Below, piece after piece: positions 1-7,809 of a DNA stretch of 64,000 bases (its first letter is position 1; every line of letters starts with the position of its first letter). The DNA comes from Geothermobacter ehrlichii (lineage in GTDB: Bacteria > Desulfobacterota > Desulfuromonadia > Desulfuromonadales > Geothermobacteraceae). Below the pieces are notes generated by a model. The model was not told where the DNA came from. It did no database searches and saw only the letters and a list, made by a program, of their open reading frames with translations. Made by a program: the position numbers and the translations under genes. The stretch spans positions 1 through 64,000 of the forward strand of contig NZ_VNIB01000003.1 in assembly GCF_008124615.1 (NCBI RefSeq). Reading direction: 5' to 3'.

Positions 1-89
1 AGGTCATCAAGCGAATGGCTTATGGTTTCCGAGACGAGGCTTACTTCTTCCTTAAAATCCGCGCCGCGTTCCCCGGAAATCTACGATGA
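1..89 (+). mobile_element. C-terminal end of an ISL3-like transposase (partial, enters from the left edge)
   Basis: Reading from base 3, the frame encodes 28 residues ending in a TGA at 87-89. They include IKRMAYGFRDEAYFFLKIRA, which resembles the extreme C-terminus of DDE transposases of the ISL3 (IS204/IS1001/IS1165) family. The rest of the gene lies outside the window. I could not fix the right inverted repeat of the element; it should lie within roughly the next 100 bases. Bases 90-323 hold a small hairpin (CGCCCTT/AAGGGCG near 223-246) and no gene I can support. Confidence 0.7.
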
Positions 90-323
90 ACCTTTTTTTT
101 GCCTGGGGAGGCGGTTCTTTTCCGTCAGCTTAAGCGTTGGTCACCTCTTCACTTGTGCGGCGTACCGTACAGGTACGCCTCCGCGCTCATCGGTGTCCGT
201 CTTGATCTGACGAAAAATCCCTCGCCCTTCAACGGGAAGGGCGAAAAGGGTTCGTCCCTCTTGCCGGCCGGTTGTCTTTCGGCCGGGTAGAGATTGTCGA
301 ACACAGGGTTGCTTGGAGCTGCT

Positions 324-1145
324 ATGATGGTGCGGCATTCTGAACCGATCCCCTGCGTGATGGAAGAGACCCCCAATCAGCGCTTCGCGGTTGCCCTCGC
401 CGACGGCCTCAGGGTCGAGGCGGTCTGGTACGCCAGCGGCACCCTGTGTATCTCGAGTCAGGCCGGCTGCGCCCTCGGCTGCCCCTTCTGCGCCTCGGGG
501 CGGGGCGGCCTGCGCCGCAACCTGACCCTGGCCGAGCTGGAGCAGCAGGTCGAACAGGCGCGAAATCTGGGGTTGGCGCCACGGCGCCTGACCCTCTCCG
601 GCATCGGTGAGCCGCTGCACAACCTGGCTACCGTCCGCCGCTTCATCGAGACCTGCCGTGCTAGGCAGCTGCCGGTGTCGCTGACCACCACCGGCACCCC
701 GCTGGCAAAGCTGCGCGAGGCGCTACGTCTGCCCCACAACGGCCTGATGCTCTCCCTTCATGCCGGCTCTACCGCCACCCACCGGCGCCTGGTGCCGCGC
801 GGCCCCGACTACGATGCCCTCTGGGAGCTGCTCGACCGCGAGCTGCCGCGCCTGTCGCGCCGCAACCGGCGCCGGATCGGCATCAACTATCTGCTGCTCG
901 CCGGGGAAAACGATTCCGCCGAAGAGCTTGACCGGCTCGCCAGGCGCCTGGCGCCCCACCCCGAGCTGACCCTGCACCTGCTGGTCTGCAACCCGGTGCC
1001 GGACAGCCCCTTTCGCAGCCCGCCGCAGGAGAGCATCGACGCCATCCACACCCGCCTGCGCGCCGCCGGCATACAGGTGCGCCGCGCCAACCGCTGGCGC
1101 CGGCAGCAGGAGGGCGGGTGCGGGACGCTGGTATTGCGGCACTGA
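324..1145 (+). CDS. Short RlmN/Cfr-like radical SAM methyl synthase lacking the N-terminal domain
   Basis: The 273-residue protein carries the RlmN/Cfr signature. The cluster motif is CALGCPFC (Cys49, Cys53, Cys56), preceded by TLCISSQ, where Cys42 matches the catalytic Cys118 of E. coli RlmN. Near the C-terminus EGGCGTL (Cys266) matches the methyl-carrying Cys355. RlmN proteins usually have about 350-400 residues with an N-terminal helical domain; here the radical SAM core begins almost at once. The substrate is therefore open: 23S rRNA/tRNA C2-methylation is known for RlmN, but this short form could act elsewhere. ATG 324 (or 327) was chosen over a TTG at 294 because GGAG at 315-318 is well spaced for it. 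An IS remnant lies upstream and repeat copy A downstream. Confidence 0.8.
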   Translation: MMVRHSEPIPCVMEETPNQRFAVALADGLRVEAVWYASGTLCISSQAGCALGCPFCASGRGGLRRNLTLAELEQQVEQARNLGLAPRRLTLSGIGEPLHNLATVRRFIETCRARQLPVSLTTTGTPLAKLREALRLPHNGLMLSLHAGSTATHRRLVPRGPDYDALWELLDRELPRLSRRNRRRIGINYLLLAGENDSAEELDRLARRLAPHPELTLHLLVCNPVPDSPFRSPPQESIDAIHTRLRAAGIQVRRANRWRRQQEGGCGTLVLRH

Positions 1146-1219
1146 TGAGCATTTGTTGAAAGTCCCGTTTTGCCTGTGCCATAACCGACTGGAATTGTTG
1201 CTTGGGGGGAGCATGAGAT

Positions 1220-1311
1220 GAAGACGCTGCAAAGGCCACTTCGACAAAAAGCGAAGTGGCCTTTTGTTTTTTGCGGTGCAGTCAGACGTATCAACAATTA
1301 AACAACGTCCC
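1220..1311. repeat. Hairpin repeat, copy A (~92 bp)
   Basis: The block starts GAAGACGCTG, then has a perfect 10-bp stem (GGCCACTTCG / CGAAGTGGCC, 1234-1261) followed by a T-rich run, and ends CAACAATTAAACAACGT. A second copy lies at 6661-6756 in the same orientation; hairpin and tail are nearly identical and only the middle differs. The hairpin plus T run could terminate transcription from the RlmN-like gene. The right end of this copy joins directly to a 5'-truncated reading frame, as does copy B. Confidence 0.85.
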
Positions 1312-1561
1312 CGAAAGTGACCCGATCGCCCAGCTGATTATGCAGATCATCACCAAGAGCCACATGACGCAAAAGGAAGCGGCGGAGGTTTTGGGCATGA
1401 CCCAACCCAAGGTGTCGCTGATCATGAACGGAAGGCTGGAAGACTTCTCCCTCGAGCGGTTGATTATGGCCATGACGTCGCTCGATCGCGATGTGGAAAT
1501 CCGCATTCGCAAGAAGCCGAGGTCCCGTGAACATGCGCGACTGAATGTTGTCTATGTGTAG
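1310..1561 (+). pseudogene. 5'-truncated XRE-family antitoxin-like regulator
   Basis: The frame from about 1310 encodes a helix-turn-helix (TQKEAAEVLGMTQPKVSLIM) followed by GRLEDFSLERL and RDVEIRIRKKPRSR. This is the layout of XRE proteins that partner RelE/HigB toxins. Intact members carry about 20-25 further N-terminal residues. Here the frame runs instead into repeat copy A, and the only upstream starts are a GTG inside the hairpin (1256) and a TTG in its T run, neither with a ribosome site. The first internal ATG (1340) has none either. No toxin gene is adjacent. I read it as a decapitated remnant; translation as a fusion from the repeat cannot be excluded. Confidence 0.7.
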
Positions 1562-1659
1562 GCTAGGGCTTTGATGCCTGCGGAAACGACACCCATTGAG
1601 TTAAAGGTGGGGGGAAAATCGGTATTATGCCCCCCGAATTCGCCGTGAAATATGGACTT

Positions 1660-1873
1660 TATAAAGTGCCGACGACAGCAGGCTGGACGAGGGCGCATGC
1701 CCCGCGGTGAAGAACATCGGAAGGCCGTGTGCGGGAAAACCGCAAGCACGGCTTGATGAGGGATGGCTGGTCAAGGCCGCCACGAAAAGGCTCTTTAGGC
1801 ACCGTCAGACGAAAGGGACGGCAACGGATAGGCCGAACCTGAAGCTGCTGAGACCTGCTCTCTACTCTACCCA
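1660..1873 (+). mobile_element. 3' remnant of a bacterial group II intron (domains V-VI)
   Basis: Bases 1721-1754 fold like group II intron domain V: a lower stem GCCGTGT/GCACGGC, a two-base AA bulge on the 3' side, an upper stem GCGG/CCGC and a GAAA-type loop. The sequence then runs about 115 bases to CTCTCTACTCTACCC (to about 1873), typical of the 3' ends of bacterial group II introns. The reverse transcriptase frame and the 5' half are missing, so this is an inactive fragment. The left limit is a guess. Bases 1562-1659 contain nothing else I recognise. Confidence 0.75.
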
Positions 1874-1982
1874 CGTCCTACCAGAAATCTCATCATGTCC
1901 TGCTTTTTAGCTCAATTTGTGAGTGGTACACTTACGAATAGAATCTACCGTCCCGATTTTCCTATCCACCCAGGGAGGAATT

Positions 1983-4900
1983 ATGCCTCAAGCGAAGAAG
2001 CGCCCCGTGGTCATTGGCCTCGACTCGGGCTCAACGGGCGTGAAGATCGTCACCGTCGACACCGGCACAGGCGGGATCATCGAAGTTCTTCCCTACCGGA
2101 GGCATCACAACAACTACGAGCAGACTGCCCGGGCACTGCTTCGGGAACTCCTCGGCCGCTACGACGTACAGGCGGTAAACGTCACCGGCTCGACAGGCAA
2201 GGTTCTGCACCTGGCCTGGCCGTCGACCTCATTCGTGGCGGAGGTCGAGGCCCAGGCCGCCGGGGCCAGGAGCCTGAACCCCGAGGTCGAAGCCGTTATC
2301 GACGGCGGCGGCTCGGAGATCAAGTTCTTCAAAGTCGACAGGGAGGGGCGCATCTGCGACTTCGCCATGAATCCCGAATGCGCCGCCGGCTCGGGGAACT
2401 TCCTCGACGTACAGGCCAAGCGGCTCATCCTCGAGATCGACGACGACTCCAACCCCGCCAGGCACTTTCCGACCCTGGGACTCGAGGCGATCCGCTCCGG
2501 CAAGACCGTCCCCATTTCAGGCCGCTGCTCCGTCTTCGCCAAGTCCGACATGATACACCAGCAGCAGAAACTGGTGTCCGTCGCCGCGATCGTGGGCGGA
2601 CTCCACGAGTCAATGGCCAACAACATAAAGGCGACCATCATCCAGCAGCGCCTGAGAGGGTTCCGGGGCATCCTCGCCTTCCAGGGGGGGCTCTCGCAGA
2701 ACACCTCCCTTTGTCACTGCCTGGCGACCCAGCTCGGCCTTGCACCGAACCAGCTCTTCCGCCACCAGTTCGGATACGCCGCGGGCGCGATCGGAGCGGC
2801 GCTGGCAGGCACACGCACCCCCTTCGACCCGACCGACCTCGACCGGGAGACCCGAAACGGCACTACGCACCACGTATGGGAAAAGCTCACCGAGGACTTC
2901 CGGGCCGAAAAGGGCGAGGTCTCCTCAGTGACGTGCGACCTTGTGCCCGGCGGCCCGCGGCTCAGGGCCTACCTAGGAATCGATATCGGCTCGGTGAGCA
3001 CCAACGTCGTCCTCCTCGAAGAAGGGAGCGAGCAGGTCCTCGCCAAGTATTACGGACCCACCATGGGCAGACCGATCGAGGCGGTGAAAAAGGGCCTTGT
3101 GGACATGGTCGAAGACCTCGCCTCGCAGCTCGGTATCAGGGGCCCGCTCGAAGAAAAGGTCGCCGCCGTGGAGAGGCGGATCGAGATCGCCGGCGTCGCC
3201 ACCACCGGCTCCGGCCGCTTCATGACCGGTCATTTCCTCCCCGCCGACTGCATCCGCAACGAGATCACCGCCCAGGCGACCGGGGCGGTGCGACTCGCCA
3301 AGCCGCTGGGCGTGCACATCGACACCATCTTTGAAATCGGCGGCCAGGACTCCAAGTACATCAAGCTCAACCCTGATGGCGGCGTGCGCGACTACACCAT
3401 GAACAAGGTCTGCGCCGCAGGTTGCGGCTCGTTCCTCGAGGAGCAGGCCGAAAAACTGGCGCTCAACGTCAAGGAGGAGTTCGCCAGGATCGCCCTCTCG
3501 GCCGAGCGCCCCGCCAACCTCGGCGACCGCTGCACGGTCTTCATCGAGTCGGTGCTGGACAGCCTGTCCGGCTCGGGTGAGCCCAGGGAGAATCTGGTCG
3601 CCGGCCTGGCCTACTCCGTGGCCCACAACTATCTCAACCGCGTCGTCGAAGGACGTGACATCGAGGGCAACATCTTCTTCCAGGGCGGCACCGCCTTCAA
3701 CAGGGCGGTGGTTCTCGCCTTCCAGAAGGTGCTGAACAAGCCCGTGTGGGTCACCCCCCACAACGAGGTCACGGGCGCCGTGGGCGCCGCATGCCTGGCC
3801 AAGGACTACGTCAAGGAGCAGCTCGCCGAAAACCCGGGCTACCGGACGCCGTTTTGTGGGATGCTCGAGGCGATCAACAAGCCGTATGAATCCGAAGAAC
3901 GCTCATGCCGCCAGTGCCCGAACCGCTGCGAACTCCAGGTGGTCAAAGTCAGGGAGACCGTTGCCGGCCCAGACGGCCAGCCCGCCACGTGCCAGCGCAT
4001 GATCTTCTACGGCGACCGCTGCGACGAGATGAACCTGAACCAGGGTCGGGGTAGAACCAAACAGGCGGACTCCTACCACGACCAGCGCAACCGGATCCTC
4101 TTCGACCAGCCCCTCAAACCCCAAAACCCGAACGGCAAGCGCATCGGCATTCCGCGGGCGATGTCCATGTGGGGTGAACATTTCCCGCTGTGGACGACCC
4201 TCTTCACGGAACTCGGTTTCGAGGTGGTCCTTTCGGGCGCCACCACCAAGACCACGATCGGGCGGGGCGCGGCCACTTCACTTTCCGACTACTGCGTACC
4301 GATCCGTACCGCCCACGGGGCTGTCCAGGAGCTCCTCGAGCAGGAGCCCAAGCCGGATTATATTTTCATCCCGCACCTCATCACTTACGAAAAAAGGAAC
4401 CCGCGGACGACTCCGTACGCGTGTCTCTGGACCCAATGCCTGCCGATCGCCATCGGCGAGGCGTTCGATTTTGAAGCCCGGGGGGTGAAGCTCCTCAGGC
4501 CCGTCTGCGAGTTCCAGCGCCAAGGGCACCAGATGTTCGAGCTCGAGGAATACCTCACCGAGGAGCTCGGCATCTCGAAACGCCGCGTGCAAAAGGGACT
4601 GGAGAAGGGCTTCGAGGCGATGCGCAAAACCCGGAAGCACATCGTGGAACTCGGAAAGACCGTCCTTAAGGAGCTCGGCCCCGAGCACCCCGCCTTTCTG
4701 GTCATCGGCCGCGCCTACAACAGCTGCGATCCGGGTCTGTCGCTCGACATCGCCCTGAAGCTCCAGCGCCTCGGTCATCCGGCGATCCCCATGGAATTTC
4801 TGCCGCTTGAGGAGATACCGCTTGTCGAGGACCTGTCGAACATGTACTGGAAAAGCGGCGAGCGGATCCTCTCCGCGTTCCGCTACGCCGCGGAGCATGA

Positions 4901-6533
4901 GGGGCTGATCCCGATCTGGATCACCAACTTCGGCTGCGGGCCGGACTCCTTCATCCGCAAGCAGGTCCGGCATGTCATGGGCGAGAGACCCTACCTGGAG
5001 ATCGAGCTCGACGAGCATACGGCCGACGCCGGGATCATTACCCGCATCGAGGCCTTCTACGACTCGTATCGGAGCACCCTCGAGTCCGTCCGCAAGCGCG
5101 CGAGGGAAAAACAGCAGAAGAAACCCGCCCACAAGTTCGAGATCTCAGGCAAAGAGGTTGGGCGGGGCCGCGTCCTCACCTTCTGCTACATGGACGACGC
5201 GACGTTCGCGCTCGCGGCGATCTTCCGCTCGCGAGGCCTGGAAGCGGTCGTGCTCCCGCGCACCTCGCCGGAAAGCCTCGCCCTGGGCAAGCGCTACAGC
5301 TCCGGCCAGGAGTGCGTACCGTATCAGACCACTCTTGGCGACAAACTCCTCTTCTTGACCTCGGACAAAAAGCGGTACCAGGTTCTGCCGGACGAGGTCA
5401 GGACCTTCGACCGGGAGATCCGGGCGGAGGACGTCATCTTTTACGATCCTTTTGCCTCCGGCCCCTGCCGTTTCGGGCAGTACAACGAGGGCTACAAGCG
5501 CATTTACGAGGAGCTCGGGATCCCGGTCCGCATGCTCTGCTCGGGTGACTTCAACAACTACGTCGATATCTTCAAGGACGCCTGGGACGCGTTCAGGACT
5601 GTGCTCCTCGCCTACGATGGCATCTGTGCCACGGACACGCTCCAGAAGGCGAAGCGCATCGTGCGACCCGTTGCGGAGAACCCCGAAGAGGTGACGGCGC
5701 TTTACCACAAGGCGGTCGCCGAGGTGGTCATGGTGCTGGAGAAAAGCGGCGACTCGTTCTTCGCGGTACGGGCCAAGCAAGAGGGGATTGAGGATATCCT
5801 CCGCCGCTATGCGAAAGCTTTTGCCGCCGTCCCACGCAATCCCGAAAAAGAGGCGGACATCGCCAACGTCGGCATGTTCGGCGAAATCTACGTGAGAAGC
5901 GAGCGGTTCATCAACGAGTCTCTGATCGACAGACTCGAGCAGTGCGGCATCCGCACCTACCTCGCGCCCACCAACGAGTGGATCCAGTATGCCAACTACG
6001 AGTACCTATGGGACAGGAAGACCTGGGAGCGATGCCGCAACCCCTGGCAGGTGCTGAGGCGCCTGAGCTACAGGCGGCACCAGATCGACGCGCGCCTCAA
6101 GCGCTGGTGGATGCCGCACAGGCTCAGGAAACTCCAGGAGCCGTTCAGGAGCCTCGAAGGCTGGTTGGAGGACCCCCACATCGAGGATACGATCGCCGCG
6201 GCCACGAACAAGGTCCCGTTCCATATCAAGGGAGAGCTCATCCTGTCATGGGGCCTGATACGGGAGATTCAGCACAACCCGAATCTGCACGGGATCGTGA
6301 ACATCGGACCTTTCGGCTGCATGCCGAGCAAGGTGGTCAGCACGCTCCTCCACAACCCAGAGATCACCAAGCCCGTGTACGATGCGAACTACGACGGCTC
6401 GGTCACGAACACCCGCAGCCTCAAGATCGAGACCTTTGCCAGCCAGGTGAAGGCGTACGCCCGGAAAGCCCGCATGCCCCTTGGGGAAAAGCGATCCCTT
6501 GGAGATTGGGACGCCGGATTTGAACCGGAATGA
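1983..6533 (+). CDS. Giant acyl-CoA dehydratase activase-type protein (BadF/BadG/HgdC ATPase, duplicated, fused to DUF2229/dehydratase-like region)
   Basis: The protein has 1516 residues. It begins with an ASKHA ATPase domain (GLDSGSTGVK near residues 12-21, cysteine motif ECAAGSG near 133) and repeats the fold (GIDIGSVST near 331, VCAAGCGSF near 477). The paired cysteine sites resemble the subunit-bridging [4Fe-4S] site of 2-hydroxyglutaryl-CoA dehydratase activase. From about 720 (RIGIPRAMSMWGEHF) comes a DUF2229 region, and from about 1060 a part resembling the dehydratase D-component. Members of this family drive ATP-dependent low-potential electron transfer; the substrate of this long form is unknown. 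No separate dehydratase subunits lie nearby. ATG 1983 follows AGGGAGGAA. It sits alone between two copies of a hairpin repeat. Confidence 0.88.
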   Translation: MPQAKKRPVVIGLDSGSTGVKIVTVDTGTGGIIEVLPYRRHHNNYEQTARALLRELLGRYDVQAVNVTGSTGKVLHLAWPSTSFVAEVEAQAAGARSLNPEVEAVIDGGGSEIKFFKVDREGRICDFAMNPECAAGSGNFLDVQAKRLILEIDDDSNPARHFPTLGLEAIRSGKTVPISGRCSVFAKSDMIHQQQKLVSVAAIVGGLHESMANNIKATIIQQRLRGFRGILAFQGGLSQNTSLCHCLATQLGLAPNQLFRHQFGYAAGAIGAALAGTRTPFDPTDLDRETRNGTTHHVWEKLTEDFRAEKGEVSSVTCDLVPGGPRLRAYLGIDIGSVSTNVVLLEEGSEQVLAKYYGPTMGRPIEAVKKGLVDMVEDLASQLGIRGPLEEKVAAVERRIEIAGVATTGSGRFMTGHFLPADCIRNEITAQATGAVRLAKPLGVHIDTIFEIGGQDSKYIKLNPDGGVRDYTMNKVCAAGCGSFLEEQAEKLALNVKEEFARIALSAERPANLGDRCTVFIESVLDSLSGSGEPRENLVAGLAYSVAHNYLNRVVEGRDIEGNIFFQGGTAFNRAVVLAFQKVLNKPVWVTPHNEVTGAVGAACLAKDYVKEQLAENPGYRTPFCGMLEAINKPYESEERSCRQCPNRCELQVVKVRETVAGPDGQPATCQRMIFYGDRCDEMNLNQGRGRTKQADSYHDQRNRILFDQPLKPQNPNGKRIGIPRAMSMWGEHFPLWTTLFTELGFEVVLSGATTKTTIGRGAATSLSDYCVPIRTAHGAVQELLEQEPKPDYIFIPHLITYEKRNPRTTPYACLWTQCLPIAIGEAFDFEARGVKLLRPVCEFQRQGHQMFELEEYLTEELGISKRRVQKGLEKGFEAMRKTRKHIVELGKTVLKELGPEHPAFLVIGRAYNSCDPGLSLDIALKLQRLGHPAIPMEFLPLEEIPLVEDLSNMYWKSGERILSAFRYAAEHEGLIPIWITNFGCGPDSFIRKQVRHVMGERPYLEIELDEHTADAGIITRIEAFYDSYRSTLESVRKRAREKQQKKPAHKFEISGKEVGRGRVLTFCYMDDATFALAAIFRSRGLEAVVLPRTSPESLALGKRYSSGQECVPYQTTLGDKLLFLTSDKKRYQVLPDEVRTFDREIRAEDVIFYDPFASGPCRFGQYNEGYKRIYEELGIPVRMLCSGDFNNYVDIFKDAWDAFRTVLLAYDGICATDTLQKAKRIVRPVAENPEEVTALYHKAVAEVVMVLEKSGDSFFAVRAKQEGIEDILRRYAKAFAAVPRNPEKEADIANVGMFGEIYVRSERFINESLIDRLEQCGIRTYLAPTNEWIQYANYEYLWDRKTWERCRNPWQVLRRLSYRRHQIDARLKRWWMPHRLRKLQEPFRSLEGWLEDPHIEDTIAAATNKVPFHIKGELILSWGLIREIQHNPNLHGIVNIGPFGCMPSKVVSTLLHNPEITKPVYDANYDGSVTNTRSLKIETFASQVKAYARKARMPLGEKRSLGDWDAGFEPE

Positions 6534-6610
6534 TGGGCATCAGAGCCCGAATGGGAGGTTAACGAACCATCTCTTTGTCCGCTGTTGGACAGAGAAAACG
6601 CTGCAAGTGC

Positions 6611-6643
6611 GCCCTCAGATTCTATTTGACAGAGGGCCTTTTC
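6611..6643 (+). terminator. Probable terminator after the activase gene
   Basis: A GCCCTC/GAGGGC stem with a 15-base loop (6611-6637) is followed by CTTTTC. It lies 80 bases after the activase stop codon. The stem is short and the T run weak. Confidence 0.5.
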
Positions 6644-6660
6644 ATGGGAGGGGGACATGG

Positions 6661-6756
6661 GAAGACGCTGAAAAGGCCACTTCGACAAAAAGCGAAGTGG
6701 CCTTTTGATTTTTGTGCGGAGTAGAATGGACCTGTTCAACAATTAAACAACGTTCC
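6661..6756. repeat. Hairpin repeat, copy B (~95 bp)
   Basis: This is the direct copy of the repeat at 1220-1311. It has the same GAAGACGCTG start, the same 10-bp stem (6675-6702) and the same CAACAATTAAACAACGT tail. The right end abuts a 5'-truncated EamA transporter frame. The two copies lie about 5.4 kb apart around the XRE remnant, the intron remnant and the activase gene. Confidence 0.85.
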
Positions 6757-6990
6757 CTTGATCGGCCCTCGCTGGCATTTCCAACCGGAGGTTCCCTCTT
6801 CGCCATCCTCGACGCCGGCCTGCTCAGCACCACCATCGGCTGGTTGCTGCTCTCCTCGGCGATCCAGCATGTCCCGGCGACTTTGGCCGGGCTCTTCCTG
6901 CTGCTGCAGCCGGCCCTGGCGCTGGTCTGGGAGGTGGTTGTCTTCGGCAAGCCGACCGGATTGATCGAGGCAACCGGTATGCGGCGCTGA
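6757..6990 (+). pseudogene. Remnant of an EamA/DMT-family transporter (C-terminal half)
   Basis: The frame encodes the last helices of a drug/metabolite transporter: STTIGWLLLSSAIQHVPATL followed by GLFLLLQPALALVWEVV. It lacks everything upstream of copy B, including the first EamA repeat. At the 3' end the frame stops at 6988-6990, but the next frame continues AALMLSA, the expected next helix, before further stops. This suggests a frameshift on top of the truncation. Bases 6991-7235 hold no recognisable gene. Confidence 0.8.
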
Positions 6991-7235
6991 TGCTTTCTGC
7001 CTGATAGGAGGTTCGTGGCGCGATCAGTTAAGTCCCGTGCTGACCACAGGGGGCGGACCTTGGTAAGATCTGAAACAGCATGCCCCCATGACGGGAAGAA
7101 AGGACAAACGCATGGTCCTTGATGGATATTGCTTTTTCGGGACAACCAACAGGAAAAGTCTATACGCGCACCCCCATTCCGGTTTATCCTGAGTGTAACG
7201 GAGAGATACTCCGAAGGAATGGAAAGGAGCGCAAA

Positions 7236-7451
7236 ATGCAACGTAGCAGATATGAATATCTATGTGCCGAAGTCGAAGCTGGAAATGACGCCTTTGTATG
7301 TCATCCGGACAGTAACGAGGAAGGGATCATTACCGGCTGCGTTTTGAAAACAGGCCACATGCTGGTCAAAACCGCCCAGGGGCAGACCCGCTGCTGGGAC
7401 TTTAACAGCTGCAAGGACCTGCAACATCCGAAGCAGGGTCCCATGATCTAG
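7236..7451 (+). CDS. Conserved small protein of unknown function
   Basis: A 71-residue protein, probably cytoplasmic (no signal peptide or membrane segment). It starts at ATG 7236 behind AAAGGAG; an earlier in-frame start at 7119 lacks a ribosome site. It has an acidic N-terminal half with AFVCHPDSNEEGIITGC, a TRCWDFNSC segment and an end HPKQGPMI. Three cysteines are spread through it without a CxxC pair. I have the impression of similar short proteins in related genera but no functional assignment. It is followed by a good terminator, so it is probably a single-gene unit. Confidence 0.65.
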   Translation: MQRSRYEYLCAEVEAGNDAFVCHPDSNEEGIITGCVLKTGHMLVKTAQGQTRCWDFNSCKDLQHPKQGPMI

Positions 7452-7461
7452 GAGGGACGAT

Positions 7462-7500
7462 GGCTCGCACAGCGTTTTGACGCTATGCGGGCCGTTTTTT
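7462..7500 (+). terminator. Rho-independent terminator
   Basis: The arms GGCTCGCACAGCG and CGCTATGCGGGCC pair with one mismatch around a TTTTGA loop, followed by GTTTTTT. It lies 10 bases after the 71-residue gene. Confidence 0.85.
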
Positions 7501-7522
7501 CTCCGGGAGATGTGTCGAGGCT

Positions 7523-7789
7523 CTGGCGCTCGAAATTGAGAATTCCCCCGGCCAGAAGATGCTGGCGTTGCTGATGGGAGACATCCAGCAGGGCCATGAT
7601 CTCATGGCCATTGATGCACACAGGGATCTCGCGGTCACCTGCCTGTATGCGGGTCCGAATTCCTTTGAAGACGATTTCATCCCCCTGCTTGATCTTCGCA
7701 TGATCACCCGGGTCTTTGAATGTCAAGGACAATATCCCGAAGTTGCACAGGTTTGCTTTATGGATTCGGGCGAAACTCTTGGCAATCCC
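7523..7789 (-). pseudogene. C-terminal remnant of an aconitase/hydratase-family gene
   Basis: Read on the minus strand from 7789, the frame gives AKSFARIHKANLCNFGIL, then LTFKDPGDHAKIKQGDEI, then LLAGGILNF. These match the C-terminal 'swivel' domain of aconitase-type hydratases, which carries SFARIHRANLINFGIL and ends LLAGGLLNY. An in-frame TGA at 7790-7792 ends the similarity on the upstream side, immediately beside the ribosome site of the radical SAM gene on the other strand. So about 89 codons of a gene normally several hundred codons long remain. A TTG at 7732 could open the frame but has no ribosome site. Confidence 0.8.
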
Positions 7790-7809
7790 TCACCAGGGGG
7801 AGTCAAATC

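Noticed and set aside
1256-1310. A reading frame through hairpin repeat A into the XRE gene, as if the repeat supplied a new N-terminus
   Set aside because: The only starts are a GTG inside the hairpin stem and a TTG in the T run, neither with a ribosome site; the residues encoded by the repeat do not resemble the missing part of the family.
1220-6756. Integron cassette array, with the two hairpin repeats as attC sites
   Set aside because: No GTTRRRY/RYYYAAC core sites at the ends, no integrase, and the genes after the repeats are truncated rather than complete cassettes.
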